Assembly (NCBI GenBank): GCA_002369195.1
Contig: DFEW01000002.1
Location: 1-11,498, forward strand
Length of the DNA: 11,498 nt
Direction of reading: 5' to 3'
Source of the DNA: Christensenella sp. UBA3792
GTDB lineage: Bacteria; Bacillota; Clostridia; Christensenellales; CAG-138
Every line of letters starts with the position of its first letter. Position 1 is the first letter of the stretch. Positions 1-6,821 of the stretch are shown here, piece by piece. The translations under genes and the position numbers were made by a program. Under the pieces are notes generated by a model. The model was not told the origin of the DNA, made no database searches, and worked only from the letters and a program-made list of their open reading frames with translations.

Positions 1-1615
1 ACATTCTGCCGTAGTGCGAATAGTGCACGTCGCGGACCTCGAACGTTGCGCGGTCGCGGTTCAGACCGCCGGGACCGAGCGCAGACAGACGGCGCTTGTG
101 CGTCAGTTCACTGAGCGGGTTCGTCTGATCCATGAACTGGCTCAGCTGCGAAGAGCCGAAGAACTCCTTGATCGCCGCGGTGACCGGACGGATGTTGATG
201 AGGTTGGACGGCATGACCACGTCCATATCCTGCAGGCCCATGCGCTCGCGCACGACGCGCTCAAGACGCGTGAGACCCACGCGGATCTGGTTCTGCAGCA
301 GCTCGCCGACCGAACGGATGCGGCGGTTGCCGAGGTGGTCGATATCGTCCGTCTTGCCGATGCCGTACGGCAGGTTGATGAGGTAGGAGATCGACGCGAC
401 CATATCGTCGGGCACGATGTGCCGCGGGATCAGATCGTCATAGTGATTGCGGATGAAGTCCTTCAGCGCATCGCCTTCGATGCCCTCGTCCTCTGCCTGC
501 TTGAGGAGCGCCTTCAGAGTCGGGATATGCACGTCCTCGTTGAGACCCGCCTCGATCGGCTTGAACGGAAGGAAGCCCTCCGCCGACGCGAAGTGGTTGC
601 CGACGACCTTGACTCTGCCGTGCTCTTCGGTGTTGATCCAGACGGCGTTGATGCCCGCATTCTGGATCGCCTCCGCCGTCGCCTTGTCGATCCTGTGACC
701 GGCTTCGACGAACAGTTCGCCCGTTTCCTCGCTGACGACGTTCTCGTCCGCGATCTGATCGCGGATACGCGCCTTCAGAGCGAGCTTCTTGTTATACTTA
801 TAGCGGCCGACGCGCGCGAGGTCATAGCGGTTGTCGAAGAACAAGCCGTGCAGCAGGTTTCTCGCGCTCTCCTCCGTCGGCGGCTCACCGGGGCGCTGAC
901 GGCGGTAGATCTCGACGAGACCGTCCACGACGGAACGGTTCGGGTCCTTTGCGAGCGTCGCTTCGAGGCGCTCGTCGTTTCCCAGAAGGTCGAGAATTTC
1001 CGCGTTCGTGCCGTAACCGATCGCGCGCAGCAGCGCCGTGATGAACACCTTGCGCTGGCGGTCGATCTTCACGTACAGGATGCCGTTCGAATCCGTCTCG
1101 TATTCGAGCCACGCGCCGCGGTTCGGAATGACCTGAGAGGAGAACAGCTGCTTGCCCATCTTATCCGTCGTCGCGGCATAGTAGGCGCCGGGCGAACGGA
1201 CGAGCTGCGAAACGATAACGCGCTCCGCGCCGTTGATGATGAACGTGCCCTGCGGCGTCATCAACGGGAAGTCGCCCATAAAGACCTCCTGCTGCTTGAC
1301 CTCGCCCGTTTCCTTGTTGATCAGGCGCACGGTCACGCGAAGCGGCGCCGCGTAGTTCACGTCGCGGCTCTTGCTTTCCTCGATGGAATACTTGGGCTTA
1401 TCCAGGTCGATCCGGTGATCCACAAATTCCAAAACGAGCTTTCCGGAGAAATCGACGATCGGAGAAATATCGTTGAATACGTCTCTCAGATCTTCTTTGA
1501 GGAAATGGTAGTAAGAATTCTTCTGCACCTCAATGAGATCGGGCATTTCGAGAACTTCCTGAATGTGCGAGAAGCTCTTTCTGGTCCGTTTTCCCATTTT
1601 GACGTCATGCATCAT
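1..1615 (-). CDS. rpoB: RNA polymerase beta subunit, N-terminal part (cut by window edge)
   Basis: This is the beta subunit of DNA-dependent RNA polymerase, which forms half of the active-site cleft and the rifampicin pocket. The minus strand is open from the ATG at 1615 to the window edge, giving 538 residues of a protein normally near 1,200. Clear landmarks are the N-terminal [20 protein letters not shown], the lobe motif [20 protein letters not shown], and the rifampicin cluster ([12 protein letters not shown], residues 486-497, through [14 protein letters not shown], 505-518). The key rifampicin positions are D496, H506 and S511 (E. coli D516, H526, S531), all wild type, so no target-based resistance is predicted from this cluster. 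AAGGAG at 1629-1624 lies 8 nt before the ATG; a second ATG follows directly at 1612. The gene is not preceded by rplL or a methyltransferase, as in many Bacillota, but by a divergent gene, and has its own promoter. Confidence 0.98.
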   Translation of the reverse strand, partial: MMHDVKMGKRTRKSFSHIQEVLEMPDLIEVQKNSYYHFLKEDLRDVFNDISPIVDFSGKLVLEFVDHRIDLDKPKYSIEESKSRDVNYAAPLRVTVRLINKETGEVKQQEVFMGDFPLMTPQGTFIINGAERVIVSQLVRSPGAYYAATTDKMGKQLFSSQVIPNRGAWLEYETDSNGILYVKIDRQRKVFITALLRAIGYGTNAEILDLLGNDERLEATLAKDPNRSVVDGLVEIYRRQRPGEPPTEESARNLLHGLFFDNRYDLARVGRYKYNKKLALKARIRDQIADENVVSEETGELFVEAGHRIDKATAEAIQNAGINAVWINTEEHGRVKVVGNHFASAEGFLPFKPIEAGLNEDVHIPTLKALLKQAEDEGIEGDALKDFIRNHYDDLIPRHIVPDDMVASISYLINLPYGIGKTDDIDHLGNRRIRSVGELLQNQIRVGLTRLERVVRERMGLQDMDVVMPSNLINIRPVTAAIKEFFGSSQLSQFMDQTNPLSELTHKRRLSALGPGGLNRDRATFEVRDVHYSHYGRM

Positions 1616-1793
1616 TGCGTTCACTCCTTGCTGATGTTTCACATCGAATGATATTTGGGCGTATCCCTCCGCCCCCGGAGGTGGCACATATTTCTTACCT
1701 GCCGTGTCTTTTTGTCCCGAAACGGCTCGCTTTATTTCAATCCGCTCAGACATTTAGGGGCATATTACCACAGTATAGGCATCATAATGCAAT
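1616..1793 (-). promoter_or_regulatory. Long structured 5' leader of rpoB
   Basis: The predicted rpoB leader is about 178 nt and holds several short inverted repeats. On the minus strand these are GCCGT/ACGGC with a 16-nt loop, CTCCG-GGGG-CGGAG (1680-1667), an alternative GGGCG/CGCCC (1674-1657) that shares bases with the previous one, and GATGT-GAA-ACATC (1645-1633) ending 3 nt before the AAGGAG ribosome site. No T-run follows any of them, so none is an intrinsic terminator. I do not recognise a known riboswitch or the classical L10 leader. A regulatory role is inference from length and structure only. Confidence 0.4.
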
Positions 1794-1798
1794 TTCGA

Positions 1799-1827
1799 AT
1801 AATATCATGTGCAAAACAAGATGTCAA
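1799..1827 (-). promoter_or_regulatory. Sigma-A promoter of rpoB
   Basis: Reading the minus strand, TTGACA (1827-1822) is followed after exactly 17 nt by TATTAT (1804-1799). The -35 is a perfect consensus and the -10 has one mismatch. The start point is predicted near 1793, which gives an untranslated leader of about 178 nt before the rpoB ATG. The stretch around it is the most AT-rich in the window. Confidence 0.88.
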
Positions 1828-1944
1828 GAAAAAATTTTAAAAATGCCGAACATTTTTTCTGTTTCGCCGATTCCATGCATAGATTGGTATAGGAAACCGA
1901 AACCGCGTCAATACTTCGGACGTAAACAAAGGAGGTGAACGTAT

Positions 1945-2505
1945 ATGAAGGAACCGCAACGCGGCTGGAGCGAACAGGAGGACGCCGCGCTTTTACGGGC
2001 CGCCGACGCCGCGCGCAAAAAGCATCTGCCCTTAAAGAGCGCGTTCGATCAGATCGCCGACGCGCTGAACCGCCGCCCGAACAGCGTGCGCAACCGCTAC
2101 TATACGCAGCTGAAGCCGATCGGGGCGGCAGAGCCGAGCTTTTGCCCGTTCTCCGAGGAGGAGACCGACCGGCTTCTCCGGACGGTCCTGCTTGCGCAGG
2201 CGGACGGACGCTCGGTGCGCGCGTGCACGCTGGAGATGGCGAACGGCGACACGCGCCGCATGCTGCGCTATCAGAACAAGTATCGCGCGCTGTTGAAGGC
2301 GCAGCCGGACCGGGTGATGCGCATACGCAGCGAACTGTCCGCGCAGGGCATCTCGGTGCCCGATCCGTTCGTGCGCGACCCGAACCGGCCGCACGTCGGA
2401 CGCCCGCCCAAGCAATCGCGCGAGCTGGAGCACAGCATTCGCGCGCTGCTCGACAACCTGTACCGCAGTCTGATCGCCCTGACACAGAACGAATCCGCCA
2501 TGTAG
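1945..2505 (+). CDS. Protein with two Myb/SANT-like repeats, putative DNA-binding regulator
   Basis: This 186-residue protein has two consecutive three-helix repeats. Repeat 1 (about residues 7-56) begins GWSEQEDAALLRAA and ends RNRYYTQL; repeat 2 (about 67-117) begins CPFSEEETDRLLRTV and ends QNKYRALL. The opening W/F-S-x-E-E-x and the closing aromatic helix are the pattern of Myb/SANT DNA-binding domains, also found in Bacillota regulators such as RsfA. A later GRPP flanked by basic residues (152-155) vaguely resembles an AT-hook, and the C-terminus is helical. AAAGGAGGTGA (1928-1938) is an unusually full match to the 16S anti-Shine-Dalgarno sequence, placed correctly before ATG 1945. The gene diverges from rpoB, with about 330 bp between the start codons, and ends in its own terminator. 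Family is inferred from pattern; the target genes and an RsfA-like sporulation role are unknown. Confidence 0.75.
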   Translation: MKEPQRGWSEQEDAALLRAADAARKKHLPLKSAFDQIADALNRRPNSVRNRYYTQLKPIGAAEPSFCPFSEEETDRLLRTVLLAQADGRSVRACTLEMANGDTRRMLRYQNKYRALLKAQPDRVMRIRSELSAQGISVPDPFVRDPNRPHVGRPPKQSRELEHSIRALLDNLYRSLIALTQNESAM

Positions 2506-2551
2506 AGAAGAAACGCCGCCCGTATCGGAACGGCGCGGACGGTCATGCAGG

Positions 2552-2575
2552 AAGGAGGCAGCCGCCTCCTTTTTT
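2552..2575 (+). terminator. Intrinsic terminator after the Myb-like gene
   Basis: A perfect 8-bp stem AAGGAGGC (2552-2559) / GCCTCCTT (2564-2571) with the loop AGCC runs into six T residues (2570-2575). It lies 46 bp after the stop codon at 2505 and before the promoter of the next gene. Confidence 0.92.
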
Positions 2576-2591
2576 CGTGCGTATTATAATA

Positions 2592-2620
2592 TTGAAATTT
2601 CTCTCGGAACGCGGTATAAT
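2592..2620 (+). promoter_or_regulatory. Sigma-A promoter of the plsC-lipid kinase operon
   Basis: TTGAAA (2592-2597) and a perfect TATAAT (2615-2620) are separated by 17 nt. The predicted start is about 2627, so the leader is only about 15 nt and the ribosome site GAGGG (2628-2632) lies at the very 5' end of the message. Confidence 0.85.
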
Positions 2621-2641
2621 GACATTTGAGGGTATTTGAAC

Positions 2642-3472
2642 ATGACGATATTTGTGATCATTTTGGCTTTGAGCGCGTGTGCAAGCGCGCTTCTTTCATG
2701 GGCGCTGGGCACCGGCGCGATCTGGTGGATCTGCCTGCGCGCGCTGCTGCTGTTCTGCGGGGCGTTCGTCGCGCTTACGCTGCTGTACTTTCTTTCGCTG
2801 TTCATCATTGCATCGCTGGTCGATCAGCGAAAGCCGGTCACGCGCGTGCATCACGGGTTCCGCAAGGTGACCGCGGAAACGATGCGATTCATTCTCCTGC
2901 TCGGCCGCATCCGCGTGCATACCGAGGGCGTCGAGAAGGTCGACCGCACAAAGCCGTTTTTGCTGATTGCGAACCACCGCTCCAATTTCGACCCGTTCGC
3001 CGCGATGCAGGCGTTTAAGGGAACCGAACTGGTGTACATCTGCAAGCCGGCGATCTTCAAGATCCCGGTCGCCGGCGGGTTCGCGCACATGAGCGGATTT
3101 CTCTCGATCAACCGCGAGGACAACCGCGAGGGGCTTAAAACGATCCTGCGCGCGATCGATATTCTGAAGGAGGAGCGCACATCGGTCGCCGTCTATCCGG
3201 AAGGCACCCGCAACAAGACGGACGCCGACCTGCTGCCCTTCCGCGCCGGCGCGTTCTCGATGGCGAAGCGCGCGAACGTGCCGATCGTCGTCGCCTGCAC
3301 CGAGCATACCGAGGATGCTGCGCACCGCTTCCTTCTGAAGCGCACGGACGTCACCTTCAAGGTGCTCGACGTGATCCCTCCCGAACGGATTGCAAACCTG
3401 CACACCACCGAAATCTCCGATGCGGTGTATGCGCAGATGAAAGCATATATCAATCGAAAGGAAAGGAACTGA
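2642..3472 (+). CDS. plsC: PlsC-type 1-acylglycerol-3-phosphate acyltransferase
   Basis: The protein is a membrane-bound acyltransferase of the PlsC/LPLAT family, expected to acylate lysophosphatidic acid to phosphatidic acid in phospholipid synthesis. Two hydrophobic helices fill roughly residues 2-22 and 34-60. The catalytic HX4D motif is NHRSNFD (H112, D117), and the substrate-binding block is YPEGTRNK (EGTR about 187-190). A TTG at 2636 is in frame, but GAGGG at 2628-2632 is 9 nt from ATG 2642 and only 3 nt from the TTG, so I chose the ATG (276 residues). At this length it is slightly longer than minimal PlsC proteins because of the N-terminal membrane hairpin. The next gene starts 3 nt after the stop. 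The acyl donor and exact acceptor cannot be read from the sequence, and other glycerolipid acyltransferases share these motifs. Confidence 0.88.
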   Translation: MTIFVIILALSACASALLSWALGTGAIWWICLRALLLFCGAFVALTLLYFLSLFIIASLVDQRKPVTRVHHGFRKVTAETMRFILLLGRIRVHTEGVEKVDRTKPFLLIANHRSNFDPFAAMQAFKGTELVYICKPAIFKIPVAGGFAHMSGFLSINREDNREGLKTILRAIDILKEERTSVAVYPEGTRNKTDADLLPFRAGAFSMAKRANVPIVVACTEHTEDAAHRFLLKRTDVTFKVLDVIPPERIANLHTTEISDAVYAQMKAYINRKERN

Positions 3473-3475
3473 ACC

Positions 3476-4327
3476 ATGGCAATTTACGTTCTGTATAACC
3501 CCATGGCGGGAAACGGCCGCGGCGAGGAAACCGCAAAAAAGCTCAAAGAGCTGTATCCGGGCGACGAGCTGTTCTTCCGCAACATCACCGAGATGGGCAA
3601 CCTTCCCGGCTTCCTGGATGCGCTCGGCGGCAATGACCGCGTGATCCTCTGCGGCGGCGACGGCACGCTGAACCACTTCATCAACGAGCTCGACGGCTAC
3701 GTCCCGCAAAACGAGATCCTGTTCTATGCGGCCGGCACCGGCAACGATTTTCTGAACAGTCTCAACAAGAGCGCCGACAGCGCGCCGTTTGCGATCAACG
3801 CGTATCTCGAGCACCTTCCGACGGTCACCGTCAACGGCAGAACCTACCGGTTCATCAACGGCGTCGGCTTCGGCATCGACGGGTACTGCTGCGAGGTCGG
3901 CGACGAGCTGCGCGCCAAGAGCGACAAGCCGATCAACTACACCGGCATTGCGATCAAGGGTCTGCTATTCCACTTCAAGCCCTGCGACGCGACCGTCACG
4001 GTCGACGGCAGGAGCGAGACCTTCCGCCGCGTCTGGCTTGCCCCGACGATGTTCGGGCGCTGCTACGGCGGCGGCATGATCCCCACGCCGGATCAGGACC
4101 GCGCAAGCGGCAAGGTTTCCACGCTTGTCTACCACAACTGCGGCAAGCTAAAGGCGCTGATTGTCTTCCCCTCCATCTTCAAGGGCGAACACGTCAAGCA
4201 CACCGATATGATTCGGATCTTCTCCGGCAAAGAAGTCACCGTGACGTTCTCGAAGCCGACCGCCCTGCAGATCGACGGTGAGACGATCAAGAACGTGCTG
4301 ACCTACACCGTTAAGGCCGCAAACTGA
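3476..4327 (+). CDS. Diacylglycerol kinase family lipid kinase (DagK/YegS type)
   Basis: This 283-residue protein belongs to the DAGK catalytic family, which transfers phosphate from ATP to a lipid such as diacylglycerol. Visible motifs are the N-terminal NPMAGNGRG (8-16), the nucleotide-binding GGDGTLN (60-66), GTGND (87-91), GVGFGID (129-135), a YGGGM loop near 197-201, and the late QIDGE (265-269) typical of the family's C-terminal beta domain. AAAGGA (3462-3467) precedes ATG 3476 by 8 nt; only 3 nt separate it from plsC, so the two are co-transcribed. With plsC upstream, both enzymes would supply phosphatidic acid, from lysophosphatidate and from diacylglycerol. Substrate is inferred: YegS-like enzymes can use phosphatidylglycerol, and sphingoid-like lipids are possible in some bacteria. 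A terminator follows immediately. Confidence 0.9.
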   Translation: MAIYVLYNPMAGNGRGEETAKKLKELYPGDELFFRNITEMGNLPGFLDALGGNDRVILCGGDGTLNHFINELDGYVPQNEILFYAAGTGNDFLNSLNKSADSAPFAINAYLEHLPTVTVNGRTYRFINGVGFGIDGYCCEVGDELRAKSDKPINYTGIAIKGLLFHFKPCDATVTVDGRSETFRRVWLAPTMFGRCYGGGMIPTPDQDRASGKVSTLVYHNCGKLKALIVFPSIFKGEHVKHTDMIRIFSGKEVTVTFSKPTALQIDGETIKNVLTYTVKAAN

Positions 4328-4338
4328 ATCCGTTTTTC

Positions 4339-4391
4339 AAAGGTGCTGTTAAGACAGTCTGAAGCGAGACTTTCTCAGCAGCACCTTTTTC
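4339..4391 (+). terminator. Compound intrinsic terminator of the lipid operon
   Basis: An outer 10-bp perfect stem AAAGGTGCTG (4339-4348) / CAGCACCTTT (4379-4388) encloses a 30-nt loop that itself holds AGTCT/AGACT (a 5-bp inner stem at 4356-4371). A T-run follows at 4386-4390. The polarity fits the plus strand. Read on the minus strand, the same hairpin lacks a good T-run, so it is a weak terminator for the converging gene whose stop codon lies at 4394-4392. Confidence 0.85.
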
Positions 4392-4766
4392 TTATGTCCG
4401 ATCGTTTCGGATGCGCGAAGCGAGCAGGTACAGGAACGCCGCGTTGCTCGGCGCGGACGCGCCGAAGTACGGCGCGCAGCGCTCTTGACCGTCCCTCTGC
4501 CAAGCGAGGTGCAGCGCGTCGCGCATCGCATGCTCCGCATGCCGCGCAAAGCAGCCGGACAGCAGCGGGTACAGCTCGTCCGTCATGCGAATCTGCCGGT
4601 ACCGGTCGCCGTCCGCGATCAGCCGCGTTCCGTCGCGCAGAAGCGCGTATCCCTCCGTGTGCGGCGTAACGCCGATCGAAAACAGCGCTTCGCCGATCTC
4701 CCGATGCCTGCGCGCCGCCGCGCCGCACCGATCCCTTCCCGTCGTGACGCCAAACCGTGTCTCCAT
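4392..4766 (-). CDS. Orphan Spo0A C-terminal (DNA-binding) domain protein
   Basis: The 124-residue protein corresponds to the effector domain of Spo0A, the sporulation master regulator, with no receiver domain. Similarity runs the full length: SIGVTPHTEGYALLRDGTRL (30-49) matches Spo0A's IGVPAHIKGY..LREAI segment, DELYPLL (63-69) matches its KELYPDIA, AMRDALHLAW (80-89) matches the recognition helix AIRHAIEVAW, and FGASAPSNAAFLYLLASRIR (101-120) matches the KPTNSEFIA..ADKLR end. Compared with remembered Spo0A, the turn before the recognition helix seems three residues shorter and several helix residues differ. GGAGGGGAG (4779-4771) sets the start at ATG 4766; an upstream in-frame ATG at 4820 has no ribosome site. 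No convincing promoter was found upstream. It could regulate sporulation genes or compete with Spo0A, or have another target; that is inference. Confidence 0.78.
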   Translation of the reverse strand: METRFGVTTGRDRCGAAARRHREIGEALFSIGVTPHTEGYALLRDGTRLIADGDRYRQIRMTDELYPLLSGCFARHAEHAMRDALHLAWQRDGQERCAPYFGASAPSNAAFLYLLASRIRNDRT

Positions 4767-4801
4767 CGTTCTCCCCTCCGTTTCGCCTTTATTTTGGCAC
4801 A

Positions 4802-4812
4802 AACGGTCCGTT
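4802..4812. repeat. Short inverted repeat upstream of the Spo0A-like gene
   Basis: AACGG (4802-4806) and CCGTT (4808-4812) form a small dyad around one central base, 36 bp upstream of the start codon of the Spo0A-like gene. It could be an operator near its promoter, but a dyad this short may be chance. No Spo0A box (TGTCGAA) is present in the 4767-4870 gap. Confidence 0.25.
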
Positions 4813-4870
4813 GCGAACAAGACATCGGTTTTTACGGAATTCGGTCTTTGTGTGAAGAATCCGTGAATAC

Positions 4871-4897
4871 AAAAAGGAACCGACTGTCCGGTTCCTT
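4871..4897 (-). terminator. Intrinsic terminator after the trmN6-like gene
   Basis: A 9-bp stem, AAGGAACCG (4874-4882) / CGGTTCCTT (4889-4897), with the loop ACTGTC, is followed on the minus strand by five T residues (4875-4871). It sits 11 nt beyond the stop codon at 4909 and separates the spoIID-trmN6 transcript from the Spo0A-like gene. Confidence 0.9.
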
Positions 4898-4908
4898 CTG
4901 TTGTGCGT

Positions 4909-5583
4909 TCATGCGAGCGTGCCCATGCGGTCGGAGGCGGGCGGACGGCGCTTTTGCGGACGCACCGTAACGGTCAGACCGTCTCCGCCGAGCTTTTTCG
5001 CTTCAAGCAGGACGAGCCGCGCGCGCTGTCCCGAGAGCAGCAGTTCCATTCTTTTGGGCGCGAGCCGGTTTTCATCGAGCGTGCGAAACAGGGCGGCAAG
5101 GCGGTCTGCCGGATAGCACAGCGTCAGCGTACCGCCGTTGTTCAGTACAAGGAATGCCGCCCGGCACCAGTCGGTCAGCAGCCGTTCGTCGGCATGCCGC
5201 GCTTCGGCGCGCCTGCCTGCATCGCCGCTCGTAAAGTACGGCGGGTTCATGACGACGCGATCGAACGCGCCGTGTCCGAACGTTTGCGGCGCATCCTCGG
5301 CGCGCAGGACGGAAAACGCGATCGGCTGTCCGTTGCGCTGCGCGCTTTTTTGCGCCAGCGCGATCTGCGCCGCGTTCGTGTCCACGCCGGTGAAGCTGCC
5401 GCCGTACAAGCCCTGTGCGTACAGGCACAGCACGCCGTTTCCGGTGCCGAGATCGAGTACGCGGTCGGTCGGGTGCATGCGCAGAAAGTGTACCAGCGCA
5501 ATCGAATCCTCGTTGAAACAGCCGAGCGCCGGATCCTGCAGGATGCCGACGCGTCCGTCGATCAGCCATTCGAAGCGTTCCAT
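4909..5583 (-). CDS. TrmN6-type tRNA (adenine-N6) methyltransferase (YfiC/YabB family)
   Basis: This 224-residue class-I SAM-dependent methyltransferase resembles the YfiC/TrmN6 and YabB group, whose E. coli member methylates A37 of tRNA-Val. SAM motif I is VLDLGTGNGV (42-51), an acidic motif II sits at GVDTN (66-70), and the catalytic NPPYF is at 113-117, the signature of N6-adenine or exocyclic-amine methylation. The early DPALGCFNEDSIAL (17-30) is also typical. The ATG at 5583 lies one base after the spoIID stop codon (5587-5585), and its ribosome site GGAGGGG (5594-5588) is inside the end of spoIID, so translation is probably coupled. The tail (about 207-224) is basic and poorly conserved. 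The substrate in this organism is inferred. In Bacillus the yabB homologue sits beside rsmI; here rsmI is about 3.3 kb away in another operon. Confidence 0.85.
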   Translation of the reverse strand: MERFEWLIDGRVGILQDPALGCFNEDSIALVHFLRMHPTDRVLDLGTGNGVLCLYAQGLYGGSFTGVDTNAAQIALAQKSAQRNGQPIAFSVLRAEDAPQTFGHGAFDRVVMNPPYFTSGDAGRRAEARHADERLLTDWCRAAFLVLNNGGTLTLCYPADRLAALFRTLDENRLAPKRMELLLSGQRARLVLLEAKKLGGDGLTVTVRPQKRRPPASDRMGTLA

Positions 5584-5584
5584 G

Positions 5585-6715
5585 CTACCCCTCCGGATTC
5601 AGGTTCAGCGACGGCTCGCCCGGATCGGGCGTTTCGTGCTTCAGATCGGGCAGTCCGTCCTCGCCGTATACCGTGATCAGCACGTCGGTGTAATAATGAT
5701 GCAGAATCTGTTCGTAGGTAGAGCCGTGCTTCGCCATGCCGTTCGCGCCGTTCTGCGACAGCCCGACGCCGTGTCCGAAGCCCTTGGTATGAAAAACGAT
5801 CCCGTTTTCCGACCAGCCGATCGTGAACATCGTGCTGCGAAGGTTGAACAGGTTGCGCGCCTGCTTGCCGGTGATCTTCGTCTTGCCGAGACGGAGCGTT
5901 TCGACGCGTCCGCTTTCGTAGGTGGAGACGATCTCGATCTCGCTTCGCACGTTGTCCTCGCCGATCCCGCTCTCCGGATACTTTGCCGCTATCAGCGCGA
6001 CGAGCTCGGCAAAGCCGATCTCCGCGTCCTCCTGCCGCATCGGGTCCTCGTACGGGCTGTCCACGCCGCGCAGATACGGCAGCGCGTTCGCGTAGACGTT
6101 CTCGGAATCCTCGGTCTGTCCGCCCGAACAGGCATGATAGAGCGCGTCGCACAGCTTGCCGTTGTAGGTGAGCACCTCGCCCGCCGTATACATGACCGCC
6201 TCGGCAACGCGGTTGTAGTTTTCGGCGTAATCCCTGCCCCAGGTCTCCTGCATGCGCTCGTGCGAAGAATACGCCTGACAGCACTTGCTGTTCGTGCACA
6301 CGTCCGCGTCGGGGTTTGTATGGCAGCCGCCGTGCGCCATGCTGTAAAGCGTATAGGTGCGCGAGGCGACCGCCTGCGCCTTAAGCGCCTCGAAGTCGTA
6401 GTAGGCGGGCATTTCCGCCGACACGACGCCGACAATGTATTCCTCAAGACTCATCGTGACGAGCTTGTCCGCGCGGTGGTCGTACACGGCGATGTCGTTC
6501 GTGGTCTCCGTCCAGTCGAAGTACGCGTACAGGTCGACGATCGTCGGCGCGGGCGTGTAGAACGGTTCCTGCGTGACGCGCGCCGTTCCCTGCGTTGTGC
6601 CGTCGCCCGAAAGCAGGACGCGCGCGAGCAGAAACAGAGCGAGCAGCAGCACGAGCAGCAGCGCGAGCATACCGAACAGCTTGATGCGGTTGATCTTGTA
6701 GGTCTTGCGTTTCAT
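5585..6715 (-). CDS. spoIID: SpoIID-like lytic transglycosylase
   Basis: SpoIID is a mother-cell membrane enzyme that cleaves glycan strands with SpoIIP and SpoIIM during engulfment. This 376-residue protein has a basic N-terminus, one membrane helix (about 13-35) and an external SpoIID/LytB domain. The catalytic glutamate is E101 in SAEMP, followed by EALKAQAVASRTYTL (109-123). The zinc/cysteine features include CHTNPDADVC (131-140), KCCQAYS (144-150) and HACSGGQTE (194-202), and the end motif is GFGHGVGLSQNGA (312-324). The tail after 350 is proline- and acid-rich. There is no Shine-Dalgarno sequence before the ATG at 6715; a TATAAT ends only 7 nt upstream, suggesting a leaderless message. 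It is followed one base later by the trmN6-like gene. Sporulation function is inferred; SpoIID-domain proteins also occur outside sporulation. Confidence 0.92.
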   Translation of the reverse strand: MKRKTYKINRIKLFGMLALLLVLLLALFLLARVLLSGDGTTQGTARVTQEPFYTPAPTIVDLYAYFDWTETTNDIAVYDHRADKLVTMSLEEYIVGVVSAEMPAYYDFEALKAQAVASRTYTLYSMAHGGCHTNPDADVCTNSKCCQAYSSHERMQETWGRDYAENYNRVAEAVMYTAGEVLTYNGKLCDALYHACSGGQTEDSENVYANALPYLRGVDSPYEDPMRQEDAEIGFAELVALIAAKYPESGIGEDNVRSEIEIVSTYESGRVETLRLGKTKITGKQARNLFNLRSTMFTIGWSENGIVFHTKGFGHGVGLSQNGANGMAKHGSTYEQILHHYYTDVLITVYGEDGLPDLKHETPDPGEPSLNLNPEG

Positions 6716-6722
6716 ACCACAT

Positions 6723-6750
6723 ATTATAGAGGCATTGCGCGAAAAATACC
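6723..6750 (-). promoter_or_regulatory. Putative spoIID promoter placing the ATG at the transcription start
   Basis: On the minus strand CTATAAT (6729-6723) is separated by 14 nt from GGTATTT (6750-6744). The -10 also fits sigma-A, but no sigma-A -35 stands 16-18 nt upstream (the bases there are TGGTAT). The 14-nt spacing and the A/T-rich -35 are reminiscent of sigma-E, which drives spoIID in Bacillus subtilis. The predicted start is 6716 or 6715, that is at the spoIID ATG. Confidence 0.5.
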
Positions 6751-6785
6751 AGCTATTTTTGGTTGTACCGAAATCTTCTTTTCCG

Positions 6786-6815
6786 TTGCAAACCGCCCTA
6801 AAGCCGTGCTATAAT
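6786..6815 (+). promoter_or_regulatory. Sigma-A promoter of the dnaD-dnaC-rsmI operon, leaderless
   Basis: TTGCAA (6786-6791) and a perfect TATAAT (6810-6815) are separated by 18 nt. Seven bases after the end of the -10 is position 6822, the A of the start codon, so the transcript is predicted to begin with AUG. Confidence 0.75.
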
Positions 6816-6821
6816 ACGGCT

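Noticed and set aside
62..157. Possible rifampicin-resistance change in the rpoB cluster
   Set aside because: The key positions corresponding to E. coli D516, H526 and S531 are all wild type.
14..1651. Plus-strand open frame of 545 codons opposite rpoB
   Set aside because: It is the complement of rpoB, whose conserved protein is clearly encoded on the minus strand. The frame is open because of GC-rich codon use, its translation is rich in Arg, Asp and Val without any domain, and it has no ribosome site.
1877..1902. Sigma-F-like promoter for the Myb-like gene (GCATA ... GGAAACC)
   Set aside because: The spacing is 10 nt rather than about 15-16, and no sigma-A alternative was convincing either; no promoter is called.
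2696..3814. Minus-strand open frame of 372 codons opposite plsC and the lipid kinase
   Set aside because: It spans two real plus-strand genes with catalytic motifs intact; no motif or ribosome site in the reverse reading.
4767..4820. Longer start (ATG 4820) for the Spo0A-like protein
   Set aside because: The extension has no ribosome site, whereas GGAGGGGAG stands just before ATG 4766, and the added residues do not resemble Spo0A.
5138..6814. Plus-strand open frame of 558 codons opposite trmN6 and spoIID
   Set aside because: Shadow of two well-supported minus-strand genes; it crosses their junction and the spoIID promoter and shows no protein motif.
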